Counted from the first letter of the stretch, positions 7,713 through 17,220 are shown. The stretch is DNA of 64,000 nucleotides from Polycladomyces zharkentensis (GCF_016938855.1 NZ_JAFHAP010000014.1:1-64000); one strand, 5' to 3'. Notes: generated from the letters alone by a model not told the origin. A program made the numbers and translations.

Positions 7713-8639
7713 TTACACACGGATATCGGAGATCTTCCGAACCAACAGCACCCCGATCACCTGTAATCCGACAAACAGAGCAAATATGATCATGCCCGGG
7801 ATCGTGGTAAATAGGTTATAAAATCCGTCAATCATCTTACTCAACATAAAAACGACCAGTACCGATATCAAAGGCAAGCTATAAGCCGAGTATCTGGCTT
7901 GAGAAGTGACAGCTAAAATATTTTGGTGAATGATCTTCCGCTCCTCCATCGTGTTGGCCATCTCGCTCAACACCTTGGCCAGGTCGCCCCCGGCCCGACG
8001 CTGGATGATCAGTGCATTGACAAACACTTGGATGTCCTTGCTGTGAACCCGTTTTAAGAAATCGCGTAAAGCTGCTTCCAAATTTCGACCCAGCTGCACC
8101 TCTTTGACGACAATTCCCAGCTCTTTGCTGATCGGGGCTGGCATTTCCTTCACCACCAGCTCCAATCCTTGTGGAACGGACAATCCCGCTCTGGCGGCGC
8201 TGCTCAACAAGCGGCATGCTTCCGAGAGCTGGGCATTGATCCGGTTGACGTAGATATGCTTGCGCGAACTGAGGAAGAACTTGGACCCGATGGGCACCAA
8301 AGGTACAGCGATCAGAATGCCGACCGGCCACGGTGCGCCCAGTCCGATCTTTAAGATGAATGCAATGCCCAATCCCGCACCGAACAAGATCGCCATGTAA
8401 TCGGACGGGTCCATGTCCAAGCTGGCTTGCTCCAGCTGGGGACGAAGCTTCTTGCCGAGATTGGAGTTGTCCAGTTTTTTGGAAAGGGAGTCGGACCAGC
8501 TTTCGGAGTCACCCTCCGTCTGATGCACCCACTCCCCCACACGCTCCAGCACTTCCTGTTTTTGCTGTCTGGCCATCAGGGCGTAGTAGACAGCCCAGAC
8601 CGCACAGGCGACCGCTCCCGCTCCGAGTAATGCGATCAT
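7713..8639 (-). CDS. tadB: TadB-like inner-membrane platform protein (T2SSF domain)
   Basis: The product has 308 residues. Its ATG overlaps the cpaF stop (ATGA at 8636-8639), so expression is coupled. It has an N-terminal helix, two central helices (about 85-125) and a T2SSF domain with RAGLSVPQGLELV and QRRAGGDLAKVLSEMA, ending in two further helices. Together with TadC it makes the heteromeric Tad platform. Codon use is GC-richer than in genes below 7.7 kb, so the compositional shift begins around here. Confidence 0.87.
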   Translation of the reverse strand: MIALLGAGAVACAVWAVYYALMARQQKQEVLERVGEWVHQTEGDSESWSDSLSKKLDNSNLGKKLRPQLEQASLDMDPSDYMAILFGAGLGIAFILKIGLGAPWPVGILIAVPLVPIGSKFFLSSRKHIYVNRINAQLSEACRLLSSAARAGLSVPQGLELVVKEMPAPISKELGIVVKEVQLGRNLEAALRDFLKRVHSKDIQVFVNALIIQRRAGGDLAKVLSEMANTMEERKIIHQNILAVTSQARYSAYSLPLISVLVVFMLSKMIDGFYNLFTTIPGMIIFALFVGLQVIGVLLVRKISDIRV

Positions 8640-10003
8640 CGGGCATTGCCTCCTCTGACCGGGGTGAAGATTTTCGGGTCCACTGCGTTGCCGTAGGCTT
8701 TGAGTCGTTGCAGGCAGTTGGGAAGGATGCCGGTGGCGGTATGATAACCCTGGACCGTCCCTTCCTCGTTCACCCCTGTCTGGTTGAACCGGAAAATTTC
8801 CTGCATCTCCACTTTGCCGCGCTGGTCCTTTTTGATCTCCGCGATGGAGAGCATTTTCCGCTGACCGTCAGGCAGACGACCGATCTGGATGATAAAGTCG
8901 ATCGCGCCCACCAGGTATTCCCGGATAATGGCCGGCGGCAGGTCGGCGGAGGACATCATCACCATCGCCTCAAGACGGTTGATCGCATCTTCGGGCGAGT
9001 TGGCGTGGACGGTGGTCAACGACCCTTCGTGACCGGTGTTCATCGCCTGCAACATGTCGAACGCTTCGGCTCCCCGCACCTCACCGACGATAATCCGGTC
9101 GGGCCGCATCCGCAGGGCGTTTTTCACCAATTGGCGGATGGTGATCTCCCCTTTGCCTTCCACGTTGGCGGGACGAGCTTCCAACCCGGCGACGTGTCCG
9201 TGGGGAATACGGAGCTCGGCCATGTCCTCGATGGTGATAATCCGTTCGTTTTCCGGGATGAAACAGGCCAATGCGTTCAACAGGGTCGTTTTCCCGCTGC
9301 CCGTTCCCCCTGAGATAATGATGTTCAGCTTGGATTTGACGACACTGGCCAGGAACGTGGCCATCTCGGGCGTCAAGCTGCCGAAGCCGATCAGGTGCTC
9401 CATCCGGATCGGGTCTTTGCGGAATTTCCGGATGGACAACAGCGAGCCTTTCAAACTGATCGGCGGGATCACGGCGTTCACCCGGCTGCCGTCAGGGAGA
9501 CGCGCGTCCACCATCGGTGAGCTGACGTCGATCCGTCTGCCGAGCGGTGCCACGATCCGGTCGATGACGTGCCGCAGAGCCTCTTCGTCACGAAACTGGA
9601 TATCCGTCTTGTACAAGCGCCCCTTCTTCTCGTAGTAGACTTCGTAGGGGCCGTTCACCATGATCTCGGTGATCTCGTCGTCTTCCAGCAGAGGTTCGAG
9701 CGGACCGTATCCGACCGACTCGTCGATGATCCGCGTGATGAGCCGGTCCCGTTCATGACGCGGGATCACCACTTGTTCATCGGCCAAATAGCGTCCGATC
9801 AACCGGTCGAGTGTCACCCGCAACTCGGCGGACGGCATCTGGGTCAGCTTTTCGAGGTCCGTCTCACGCAACAAACGGGCTTTGAAGTGCTGTGCCAATT
9901 GTTCGATGCGTGAGTTTTCCTCAGTAGACCGACGCGATTCGGAACGGCGAGGTGTCCGGGTGGGAGCCGGTATGGATTTGTTGCTTCGTTGAAACAAGGA
10001 CAT
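8636..10003 (-). CDS. cpaF: Tad secretion ATPase (CpaF/TadA family)
   Basis: The product has 455 residues. AGGAGGG lies 8 nt before the ATG. It has an N-terminal all-alpha region (30-100), the CpaF N-domain with DDEITEIMVNGP, Walker A SGGTGSGKT at 231-239, then the Asp-box/Walker B region IIVGEVRG and the His box TTVHANS typical of type II/IV secretion ATPases. It powers pilin extraction and polymerisation from the cytoplasmic face of TadB/TadC. The length fits the family. It is followed by tadB with a 4-nt overlap. Confidence 0.93.
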   Translation of the reverse strand: MSLFQRSNKSIPAPTRTPRRSESRRSTEENSRIEQLAQHFKARLLRETDLEKLTQMPSAELRVTLDRLIGRYLADEQVVIPRHERDRLITRIIDESVGYGPLEPLLEDDEITEIMVNGPYEVYYEKKGRLYKTDIQFRDEEALRHVIDRIVAPLGRRIDVSSPMVDARLPDGSRVNAVIPPISLKGSLLSIRKFRKDPIRMEHLIGFGSLTPEMATFLASVVKSKLNIIISGGTGSGKTTLLNALACFIPENERIITIEDMAELRIPHGHVAGLEARPANVEGKGEITIRQLVKNALRMRPDRIIVGEVRGAEAFDMLQAMNTGHEGSLTTVHANSPEDAINRLEAMVMMSSADLPPAIIREYLVGAIDFIIQIGRLPDGQRKMLSIAEIKKDQRGKVEMQEIFRFNQTGVNEEGTVQGYHTATGILPNCLQRLKAYGNAVDPKIFTPVRGGNAR

Positions 10004-10017
10004 TCGCTCGTCCCTCC

Positions 10018-11193
10018 TTACGACGCCGATTTATCCGCATTTTTGCCCAGAAGAACACCGGCCAGCTTTTGCACATCGCGGGCAAACACCGGCAGACCGC
10101 GCTCTTTGCGGGATTTGCGGATGGGTTTGCCGCGGTTGATGAACTGCTGAATTTTCTTGGCATCTTCGTGCAGTTCCCCGATCACCGGGTATGGGAAATG
10201 CTCGCGCACGTCTTTTGCCGAAATTTCACTGTCCCGACTGATCCGGTTCAAAATCAGCTCAAATCGATCCGTCGGGTCTACACCGATCTTGTCGAACAGA
10301 TCCAACACCCGGCCCAACGTACGCATGGCAGGCGCATCAGGCGTCAGCACGTAAAAGAGGTGATCCGCTTCTTCCAACGCCGTATACGACAACGTGGTCA
10401 TCTCCGTCGGCAGATCCACCAGGATGTAGTCGTAGTACAGGCGAGCCGCCCGCAGGACACGCTCCACATGCTCCTCGGTGATCTGCTCCGCGATCTCCGC
10501 ATCAGCCGGGCTGGCCAACAGCTCCACCTGGGAGTTGGGTTCCACCACCGTGACGCTCCGGATGTGGTTGTCGTTCAGCTCATTCAACACCGGGGTGAGG
10601 TCATACAAGGAACGGTCGCTGGTCACGTTCATGTAGGTTTCCAATCCCCCGTACTGGAGGTTGAGATCCACCAACAGCACCCCGGCAGTGGAGTCCAACT
10701 GCAGCGTCTGGGCCAACGTTGCGGCGATCAGGCTGCGACCGCTGCCTCCCTTGCCGCTGTAGAATGTGATGACGTTCCCCCGTCCCCAGGTGAATGCGGT
10801 TGCTGTATCCCGCTTCACGTTTTTCTCCTGCAACACTTTGACCGCCCGGTTTAACACGTCTTCCAGCGCAGTGATTTCATCCGGCAAGAAAAGGATGTCA
10901 AAAGCGCCGGAACGGTTGGCGTCCCGTGTGCGGATCGGGTCGCGCCGCTCGGTGAGAAAGACGACGAGGGCATCCGGCACTTCCCGTGCGATGTAGGGCA
11001 ACAACTGAAGTCCCATCCCGTCTTTGGTCTCGTGCAACACGACCAAGTCGGGTTGCAGACGGGAGATCTCCCGGCGCACCTCTTTGGGCAGGATGTGCAG
11101 AAACTGGGGGAAGGTTTGTCCCACCCGATTGCGGATATCCTCCGCTTGTGTATGATCCTCCGTCACAACAAGTAATTTCGCATCAACGGCCAT
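10018..11193 (-). CDS. cpaE: CpaE/TadZ-like ATPase with degenerate receiver domain
   Basis: The product has 391 residues. Residues 1-120 fold like a response-regulator receiver, but the usual phospho-acceptor position after PDLVVL reads His-Glu instead of Asp, as in many TadZ/CpaE proteins. Residues 138-390 are a MinD/ParA-type ATPase with the deviant P-loop SGKGGSGRS (146-154), where the signature Lys148 is kept but the second P-loop Lys is Arg153. DLNLQYGG and DLPTEM supply the switch regions. In other species the protein localises Tad machinery, often to a cell pole. It lies 14 nt upstream of cpaF. Confidence 0.85.
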   Translation of the reverse strand: MAVDAKLLVVTEDHTQAEDIRNRVGQTFPQFLHILPKEVRREISRLQPDLVVLHETKDGMGLQLLPYIAREVPDALVVFLTERRDPIRTRDANRSGAFDILFLPDEITALEDVLNRAVKVLQEKNVKRDTATAFTWGRGNVITFYSGKGGSGRSLIAATLAQTLQLDSTAGVLLVDLNLQYGGLETYMNVTSDRSLYDLTPVLNELNDNHIRSVTVVEPNSQVELLASPADAEIAEQITEEHVERVLRAARLYYDYILVDLPTEMTTLSYTALEEADHLFYVLTPDAPAMRTLGRVLDLFDKIGVDPTDRFELILNRISRDSEISAKDVREHFPYPVIGELHEDAKKIQQFINRGKPIRKSRKERGLPVFARDVQKLAGVLLGKNADKSAS

Positions 11194-11229
11194 TCTGAAT
11201 ATGTACCTCCCGTTCGGTCTCCGGTCATG

Positions 11230-11952
11230 TTATCGCTTCGCCTGTTTTCCTTGGGTTTGTTTGCCGCTCTTGTCACTGCCCGTTTGAGGAGACTCGCCGT
11301 CCCCGTCTCCCTCTTCGCCACCGGAAGAGAAGCTTGGCTGCTCATTTTGCGGCGCCTTCAACACCCGAATCGAGGTGGCAAAGTTTTGGTAGTTGATCAG
11401 TTTGGCCGCGTCATCCAACGGCAGCTCCACCCAGATCGCTTTTTGCTTGTCCGCCACCTGCCAAACCGGTACGCCTTTCCATTCGACGGTTGTCGTGCCG
11501 TTCTTGTCATCCTTGGAAACAGTGATGAGAATGTCCACTTTGTCCTGCGCCGTCAACGGAACATCAAACCCGACCCGCTCCGAAGCGGAGAGCTGAACCA
11601 ATCGGTGATTGGAGTCCGTCAGGTCGGTTGCCATTCTTAAAACATTATTGGTGAGCAATTCCCCTTCTTTCAAAGCAATGACTGAAACTTTTCCCTGTAC
11701 TTGGTTGATATTTTGTACGACGGAAGACTTGATCTTCTCATAGTACGCTTCCGGGATTTGCTCTTCCTTAAAGAAATCGGGTCTCAGCGGTGTCAGCTCA
11801 TTGATGGGGCGTGCTGCCACATAGACCGTCCGCATGCCTCCCAATTGCCCCTGCACCGCATTGACTTCCTGCAAAAACAAGATCCCGGCCATCCCGGCCA
11901 AAACAACGGAAATGACGGTAAAAATAATGGCTCTCCGTTTTGCATCCTGCAT
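11230..11952 (-). CDS. cpaB: CpaB/RcpC-like SAF-domain pilus assembly protein
   Basis: The product has 240 residues. One N-terminal membrane helix (about 8-28) is followed by an SAF domain (about 42-105) containing the typical AARPINELTPLRPDFF segment. A second beta-rich region ends near 200, and about 40 residues of Gly/Ser/Lys-rich tail follow. In Gram-negatives CpaB/RcpC helps the secretin. Here, without an outer membrane, it may contact peptidoglycan or the pilus channel; that is inference. It is the first gene after the internal promoter at 12038-12066. Confidence 0.8.
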   Translation of the reverse strand: MQDAKRRAIIFTVISVVLAGMAGILFLQEVNAVQGQLGGMRTVYVAARPINELTPLRPDFFKEEQIPEAYYEKIKSSVVQNINQVQGKVSVIALKEGELLTNNVLRMATDLTDSNHRLVQLSASERVGFDVPLTAQDKVDILITVSKDDKNGTTTVEWKGVPVWQVADKQKAIWVELPLDDAAKLINYQNFATSIRVLKAPQNEQPSFSSGGEEGDGDGESPQTGSDKSGKQTQGKQAKR

Positions 11953-12037
11953 GTTTGTTTAACACCTGCTTATTGTGAGATGGGAAAAGTGTTGGTGGAT
12001 GAGACTAGAATTATTACAATTGCTGTTGCTAGTCAAT

Positions 12038-12066
12038 ATAATAGCAACTCTTTCCACCTATGACAA
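12038..12066 (-). promoter_or_regulatory. sigma-A-type promoter for the Tad assembly genes
   Basis: On the minus strand TTGTCA (12066-12061), a 17-nt spacer and TATTAT (12043-12038) lie in the 125-nt gap between the J-like TPR gene and cpaB. The stretch is much more AT-rich than its neighbours. It would let the assembly and pilin genes be transcribed apart from the upstream chaperone genes. Confidence 0.6.
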
Positions 12067-12077
12067 TACTCATTTTT

Positions 12078-13418
12078 TCATAACTCTCTTTTTTTCGACA
12101 TGGATTTCCTTTTCCAGCGGGCGAATACGACATCCAACCATCTTTTCACAGGGTAGTTATGGTAGAAGTTGTACAACGTCACCGCCAGCATCACCCACGG
12201 CATGAAATAGATGCCGAGGATGACAAAGACGATGACCGATCCGATGCGACGAATCCGTTTGCTCAGCCATTCGTCCGCCAAGGCCAGATCGGAATGCGGG
12301 GTGCCGTGACGGATCAGGCTTTGGTACATCTTGTACTTGGGCGTCAACGCCGAGGCAATGTAGAAAGCCGGCAACAGGAACAAAAACACCCGCGCGCCGA
12401 CGGTGGCGTCGACAAACAGGCTGTAGATCGCCAATGCCCAGACGATGCCGATGGACAGCTTGCTGCCGGTGAACAGGCGGGTACCCTCTTTCTCCACCTT
12501 TTTCAGCGTCTCGCGCAGGCTCTGCCGCAACTGGGGGTTGTCGAACCGCAGTGCCAATGCTTTGCTCAGGTAGCGCAGGGCAGTGCGGTACTGCTGATAG
12601 GTGGTGGGGTATCGTCCCTCCGCCATCATCGGGTGACCGGCGGGCACTTCGGTCCAGCTGTAGTAGGCTTTGGCCTGGTAACCGAGCGCCAGGCTCTCCT
12701 GGTATGCCGGATTGTCCGGTTCGGCTTGCACGCACTGTTCCAGCAGTGCCAACCCCTCATCGAATTGCTCCGTTCGGATCAGCGCCATGCCGAGGACGAC
12801 CCGGTACTGATGATTGTCCGGGTCCGTTTGGCTGGCACGCCGGTACTGGGTGACGGCTTCCTCCCAGCGGTTCAATTGTTCCAAGGTTTGGCCGAGACCG
12901 TAGTAGTACCGTCCGTCATTGGGTTTCAGCTCAATCGCCCGCCGGAACGCTTCCACTGCCTGTTCCGGTTCGCCCCACTCCTTCTTGGCGTGGGCCAGCA
13001 GTGCCCATGCGTCGGGGTTGTGCGGGTCCTGCTCGGTGGCTTGGCGCGCGAGGACGATCGTATCCGCCACCCGGTTTTGCTCCAACAGTTCCGTTCCCCG
13101 GGAAATGATGGTTTCCACCGGAGTGACCGTACCGGTTCCCGTCCGGGAGGCAGTGGATGCCTGTTCCCGGCGTGCAGACGTCTGGAGGCGGGAAGCGGCG
13201 GCCAACTGCCGGTCATAGGCCGCCCGCTTGTCAGGGTCGAGCAAGATTTCCTCCGCTTCCTCCAGCAGCTGCACCATCCGCTCCGCCTCTTGGCGGCGCT
13301 CCATCTGCGGGGCGTTGGTTCGGTTGCTCCATTTACGCAGTTCCTGGTGAATCCGTTTGCGGATTTCCCCCTCGTCCGCATCGCGGGGAATCCCGAAGCG
13401 TTCGTAGTAGTTTTCCAT
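12078..13418 (-). CDS. J-like TPR membrane protein with degenerate J domain
   Basis: The product has about 446 residues. ATG 13418 was chosen over an upstream TTG because AAAAGGG lies 9 nt before it. Residues 1-70 resemble a J domain (NYYERFGIP at the start, DPDKRAAYDRQL at the end), but the HPD tripeptide is missing; the corresponding loop reads KWSNRTN. Residues 110-300 carry several TPR units (NPDAWALLAHAKKEWG, GRYYYGLGQTLEQ and others). Two to four hydrophobic helices follow near 315-350 and 385-415. It sits next to two Hsp70s and GrpE, so a membrane-tethered Hsp70 scaffold for pilus assembly is inferred. Without HPD, classic ATPase stimulation is doubtful. Confidence 0.8.
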   Translation of the reverse strand: MENYYERFGIPRDADEGEIRKRIHQELRKWSNRTNAPQMERRQEAERMVQLLEEAEEILLDPDKRAAYDRQLAAASRLQTSARREQASTASRTGTGTVTPVETIISRGTELLEQNRVADTIVLARQATEQDPHNPDAWALLAHAKKEWGEPEQAVEAFRRAIELKPNDGRYYYGLGQTLEQLNRWEEAVTQYRRASQTDPDNHQYRVVLGMALIRTEQFDEGLALLEQCVQAEPDNPAYQESLALGYQAKAYYSWTEVPAGHPMMAEGRYPTTYQQYRTALRYLSKALALRFDNPQLRQSLRETLKKVEKEGTRLFTGSKLSIGIVWALAIYSLFVDATVGARVFLFLLPAFYIASALTPKYKMYQSLIRHGTPHSDLALADEWLSKRIRRIGSVIVFVILGIYFMPWVMLAVTLYNFYHNYPVKRWLDVVFARWKRKSMSKKREL

Positions 13419-13460
13419 CGCCAACAACCCTTTTCTGTTTCAAAATGCCGAAGGTGCGCC

Positions 13461-14984
13461 TCAGCCGATGGCCAGTTTGCCGAGGCGTTGTTGTTTTTCC
13501 GCCACTTCTTCTTCGGTCAGGTTGGAGACGCGCTCGATCTTCAGCTCACCCAACCGCTGGCCGGCGGTCAAATCGACGACGGAGACGTGGATGATCCCGT
13601 CACGGTCGTACTCGAAGATCACTTCCAACGGCGAACCTTTCGGACGCGGCGGCAGATCCATCACGCCTTCGCCCACGATCTTCACGTAGTTGAGGTCGGT
13701 GTCCTCTCCTTCCGTCACCTGCACATGAAGCTGAGTTTGGTTGTCCACGCTGGTGACGTAGCGGCCGCTCACCTTGCACGGGATGGGGGTGTCCTTTTTC
13801 AACACGATCGAGTTGACTTCCCGGTCGTGTTCGTCCAAGGCGACGACACCCAAACTGTGGGAGTTGACATCCTGCACCTCCACGATCGGGAAATCCGCCG
13901 CTTCGTGCAATTGGGCCGTGCCCTGTTGCACCTGGATCAGCGTGCCCTGAATGGCCGCTCCCATCGCCACCACTTCGTCCGGGTTGACGTCCATCGACGG
14001 TTTGATCCCCGTCACGCGCTCGATCATGGCCGGAACGGCCTTCATGCGAGTGGATCCGCCGACGAGCAGGATCCTGTCGATATCCTTCCACTGCATGCCC
14101 GCATCTTCCAGTACAAACTCCATGATGCTCTGCGTCTGGCGCAACAGATGGCGCGTGATCGTCTCAAACGTTTCGCGTGTCAGCGTGATGGAGGCGGTCA
14201 CCCCGCCGGCGGAGAGAAAGACGTTGGTCTTTTCGCGCGAGGAAAGGGTGCGCTTGGCCATCTCCGCTTTGTCGCGCAGATCCTGTTCCATCACCGGGTC
14301 GTCGAACAGATTGGGGCCGCCTTGTTTTTGAAACTCCTCATTCAGATACTTCATGATCTCGTTGTCCCAGTCGAAGCCGCCCAGGTTTTTCGCCCCGCCG
14401 GTGGCGACCACCTCGATGCGCTCTCCGTTCAAACGCATGATGGTAACGTCAAACGTGCCGCCGCCCAAGTCATAGACGAGGATGGTCTGCTCTTCTCCCA
14501 CCTTGTTCAGCCCGTAGGCGAGGGCGGCCGCGGTCGGCTCGTTGATGATGCGCAATACATTGAGCCCCGCGATTCGTCCGGCGTCCAGCGTCGCTTTTCG
14601 CTGCGCGTCATCGAAATAGGCGGGAACGGTGATGACGGCATCCCGGATCTCCTCGCCCAGGAGCATTTCCGCATCTTCTTTGAGCCGTTTCAAAATGATG
14701 GCGGAAATGTCCTCCGCGTTGTAAATCTCGCCGGTCTCCGTGCGGAACTTCCAGGATTTCACGCCCATCTGCCGTTTGGCAAACTGCACGACGTTGAGCG
14801 GCGACATCACCGCCGACCGTTTGGCGATACTGCCGACAATCGGCTCGTTGCCCTCAAACAACACGACGGAGGGGGTGATGCGTTCCCCCTCGCGGTTGAC
14901 CAAAATCTCCGGCTTCCCGTAAGGGTTGACGACGGCGATCGCCGAGTTGGTCGTGCCGAGATCGATGCCCACAACCTTGCTCAT
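13461..14984 (-). CDS. Hsp70/DnaK-like chaperone lacking the C-terminal lid, copy 2
   Basis: The product has 507 residues, about 100 fewer than housekeeping DnaK. The nucleotide-binding domain is complete: GIDLGTTNS at 6-14, VYDLGGGTFDV, and LLVGGSTRM. The beta-sandwich substrate domain is present (PIPCKVSGRYVT, VTEGED). It stops shortly after LTEEEVAEKQQRL, where the helical lid would begin. The interdomain linker reads FPIVEVQDV instead of the usual LLLDV pattern. It follows copy 1 with a 43-nt gap. It is presumably a pilus-dedicated chaperone; the true DnaK is expected elsewhere in the genome. Confidence 0.88.
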   Translation of the reverse strand: MSKVVGIDLGTTNSAIAVVNPYGKPEILVNREGERITPSVVLFEGNEPIVGSIAKRSAVMSPLNVVQFAKRQMGVKSWKFRTETGEIYNAEDISAIILKRLKEDAEMLLGEEIRDAVITVPAYFDDAQRKATLDAGRIAGLNVLRIINEPTAAALAYGLNKVGEEQTILVYDLGGGTFDVTIMRLNGERIEVVATGGAKNLGGFDWDNEIMKYLNEEFQKQGGPNLFDDPVMEQDLRDKAEMAKRTLSSREKTNVFLSAGGVTASITLTRETFETITRHLLRQTQSIMEFVLEDAGMQWKDIDRILLVGGSTRMKAVPAMIERVTGIKPSMDVNPDEVVAMGAAIQGTLIQVQQGTAQLHEAADFPIVEVQDVNSHSLGVVALDEHDREVNSIVLKKDTPIPCKVSGRYVTSVDNQTQLHVQVTEGEDTDLNYVKIVGEGVMDLPPRPKGSPLEVIFEYDRDGIIHVSVVDLTAGQRLGELKIERVSNLTEEEVAEKQQRLGKLAIG

Positions 14985-15027
14985 CGCTTGTCCACTCCTT
15001 CATCCGGTTCCATCCGGTTCTCTCTTT

Positions 15028-16572
15028 TTACAACCTGACTGAATCCAGCAGCCGTTTCCGTTCCTCCAACACGTCTTCGGACAGGCTGTTCGTTTTCTGC
15101 ATGACGACTTCGCGCGTTTTCTGCCCGCTCTTCAGTTCCTTGGCCACCACTTCGATCACGCCGTCGGCGTCATAGCGCAGCGTCACCTCGATCACCAGCT
15201 CCCCGGCCTTATGCGGGGGCAGGTTGCGCAAGCCCGCTTTGCCGATCAGCTGCACATTGGGGGAGTTGGGATCTTCGTCCTCTCCCTGCAACACCTCGAT
15301 CTCCACCCGCGGTTGGTTATCCTCGCCGGTGACGTAGGTACGGGTCCGTTCGCAGGGGATCGGCGTGTGTTTGGGAATGATGATGCTGTTGACATAGCGC
15401 GTTTTGTCCGAGGACAGGGCCTTGACGCCCAAACTGTGGGACGCCACGTCCTGAACGACGATGTCTGCGGCCCCATCCAGCGGCGGTGCGAATTCCTGCT
15501 CCCCTTTTTCCATCATGGAAACGACCGCCTGGATCGCCGCGCCCATCGCCACACATTCGTCCGGGTTCATGTTGCGTGCCGCATCCTTGCCGGTGACGCG
15601 CTTGATCATCTCCTTCACGGCGGGAATCCGGCTGGAACCTCCGGCGAGCAGAATCGTGTCGATCTGGTCCCACGTCAAACCGGCCGACTGGATCACCCGT
15701 TGCATGCAGACTTCCGTCCGGGCAATCAAATCGAGGGTCAACTCCTCAAACAGCTCCCGGTCGATATCCACCCGCAACGCTTTGTCCCCGGTGGCCAGCG
15801 TGACGGCCAATTGGTTGCGGAAGGAGAGATCCTTTTTGGCAATCTCCGCCTTGTCCCACAAATCCTGCAAGGTGTGCGGTTCCTGGCGGAGATCCATCCA
15901 GTAGGCCCGCATGAATTCCTCCGCGAAATAATCGACCAACCGCTCGTCAATGTCCTTGCCGCCCAAGTGGGAATCCCCGTCGGTGGCCAGGATGGTGAAG
16001 CGTTGCCCCTCGACTCGCATCACCGTCACGTCAAACGTCCCGCCGCCGAAGTCGTACACCAAAATGGTCTGGTCGCCCTCGGCCTTGTCCAACCCGTAGG
16101 CGAGCGCGGCCGCGGTCGGTTCGTTGATGATGCGGATCACATCCAGTCCGGCGATTTTGCCCGCTTGGCGGGTGCACTCGCGCTGGGCGTCCTTGAAGTA
16201 GGCCGGCACGCTGATGACGGCTTTGTTCACCGGTTTGCCCAAATAGGCTTCCGCGTCCGCCTTCAGTTTTTTCAGGATCAATGCGGAGAGATCCTCCGGG
16301 AAATAGTCCTGTCCGTTCACATTGAAACGATAGGAGGGATTCCCCATCTCCCGTTTGATGAAACGAACCGCCCGGCGCGGGTCCACCAACGCCTGATGGC
16401 GCGCTTCCTTGCCTACGATCGGGGTACCGTCCGGTTCGAAAAAGATGACGGACGGAGTGGTCCGATCCCCTTCGCGGTTGGGAATCACCTCCGGCTTCCC
16501 GTATGCGTTGACGTAGGCGATCGCCGAAAACGTCGTCCCCAAATCGATCCCGACAATCACTTCTTCACTCAA
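15028..16572 (-). CDS. Hsp70/DnaK-like chaperone lacking the C-terminal lid, copy 1
   Basis: The product has 514 residues. TTG 16572 is preceded by AAAGGAG about 10 nt upstream. Nucleotide-binding motifs are intact (GIDLGTTFS, VYDFGGGTFDV, LLAGGSSRI). The substrate-binding beta domain is present and the protein ends near LSEDVLEERKRLLD, so the lid helices are absent. The linker region reads IVVQDV. It is clearly a paralogue of the next gene, and the pair may work as a heteromer or serve different clients. It lies 42 nt after the GrpE-like gene, probably in one operon. Confidence 0.88.
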   Translation of the reverse strand: MSEEVIVGIDLGTTFSAIAYVNAYGKPEVIPNREGDRTTPSVIFFEPDGTPIVGKEARHQALVDPRRAVRFIKREMGNPSYRFNVNGQDYFPEDLSALILKKLKADAEAYLGKPVNKAVISVPAYFKDAQRECTRQAGKIAGLDVIRIINEPTAAALAYGLDKAEGDQTILVYDFGGGTFDVTVMRVEGQRFTILATDGDSHLGGKDIDERLVDYFAEEFMRAYWMDLRQEPHTLQDLWDKAEIAKKDLSFRNQLAVTLATGDKALRVDIDRELFEELTLDLIARTEVCMQRVIQSAGLTWDQIDTILLAGGSSRIPAVKEMIKRVTGKDAARNMNPDECVAMGAAIQAVVSMMEKGEQEFAPPLDGAADIVVQDVASHSLGVKALSSDKTRYVNSIIIPKHTPIPCERTRTYVTGEDNQPRVEIEVLQGEDEDPNSPNVQLIGKAGLRNLPPHKAGELVIEVTLRYDADGVIEVVAKELKSGQKTREVVMQKTNSLSEDVLEERKRLLDSVRL

Positions 16573-16614
16573 GATCGGTACGCTCCTTTCCCAAAATGTC
16601 TTGAAACGGACTGT

Positions 16615-17220
16615 TCATCTTTCCACCAACGACATGGACGACGACCGATACCGCTTCACGATCACTTCCTCCGGTCGCAGCACCGTGTCCCGATACAGAA
16701 ACCCGTGCCGGACCACCCTGGCTACCCGGTTGTTCTCCGCCGGATCATCCGTGGGCTCCACTCCGATCGCATGCTGCAGTCGCGGGTCGAAGACGTCGGA
16801 ACCCGTACGCAACAGCTGAACCTCCCGACGGTAGAGAATCTCCAGCACCTCGTCCCTGAGCGTGTCCAACAGACGAGCAAACGTGCGCCCGACCTCCGAG
16901 TCGGTATCAATCTCCCGACTCATGTTATCCAACCGGTCAAACAACAGGATCAGATCTATGTATAATGGCTTGTTTTGCCGAAACGCCGCATCCTGCTTCA
17001 GTTCTTCCAGCTCGGCATACAGGCGGTCGAACGCTTCTTCTTTGGTTTTGTCGTAGCGGATCCGTTTTTCGATGATATGATTGAGCGAGGAAAATTCCTT
17101 GTTCAAATGGGTCAGGGAAGCGAGGAGTTGTTGAAGCGTGTGTTGGTCGGATTCGGTTTTGCCCGCGGAACGGTTCTCCTGCCAAAACCAGTGTTTCCCG
17201 GTTCGTTGTTTGTCTTTCAC
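16615..17220 (-). CDS. GrpE-like nucleotide exchange factor
   Basis: The product has 201 residues with a GTG start behind GGGAGG. It has a long N-terminal coiled coil (about 30-130) and a C-terminal beta domain with the GrpE signature pattern (HAIGVEPTDDPAENNRVARV, then RHGFLYRDTVLRPEEVIV). It would release ADP from the neighbouring Hsp70s. It is divergent from housekeeping GrpE and sits 18 nt after the prepilin peptidase gene. Confidence 0.8.
   Translation of the reverse strand: MKDKQRTGKHWFWQENRSAGKTESDQHTLQQLLASLTHLNKEFSSLNHIIEKRIRYDKTKEEAFDRLYAELEELKQDAAFRQNKPLYIDLILLFDRLDNMSREIDTDSEVGRTFARLLDTLRDEVLEILYRREVQLLRTGSDVFDPRLQHAIGVEPTDDPAENNRVARVVRHGFLYRDTVLRPEEVIVKRYRSSSMSLVER

Noticed and set aside
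12159-15038. Very long plus-strand frame (959 codons) opposite the J-like TPR and Hsp70 genes
   Set aside because: It is an antisense shadow of two clear minus-strand genes, caused by GC-rich third positions. It lacks any family motif and has no ribosome binding site.
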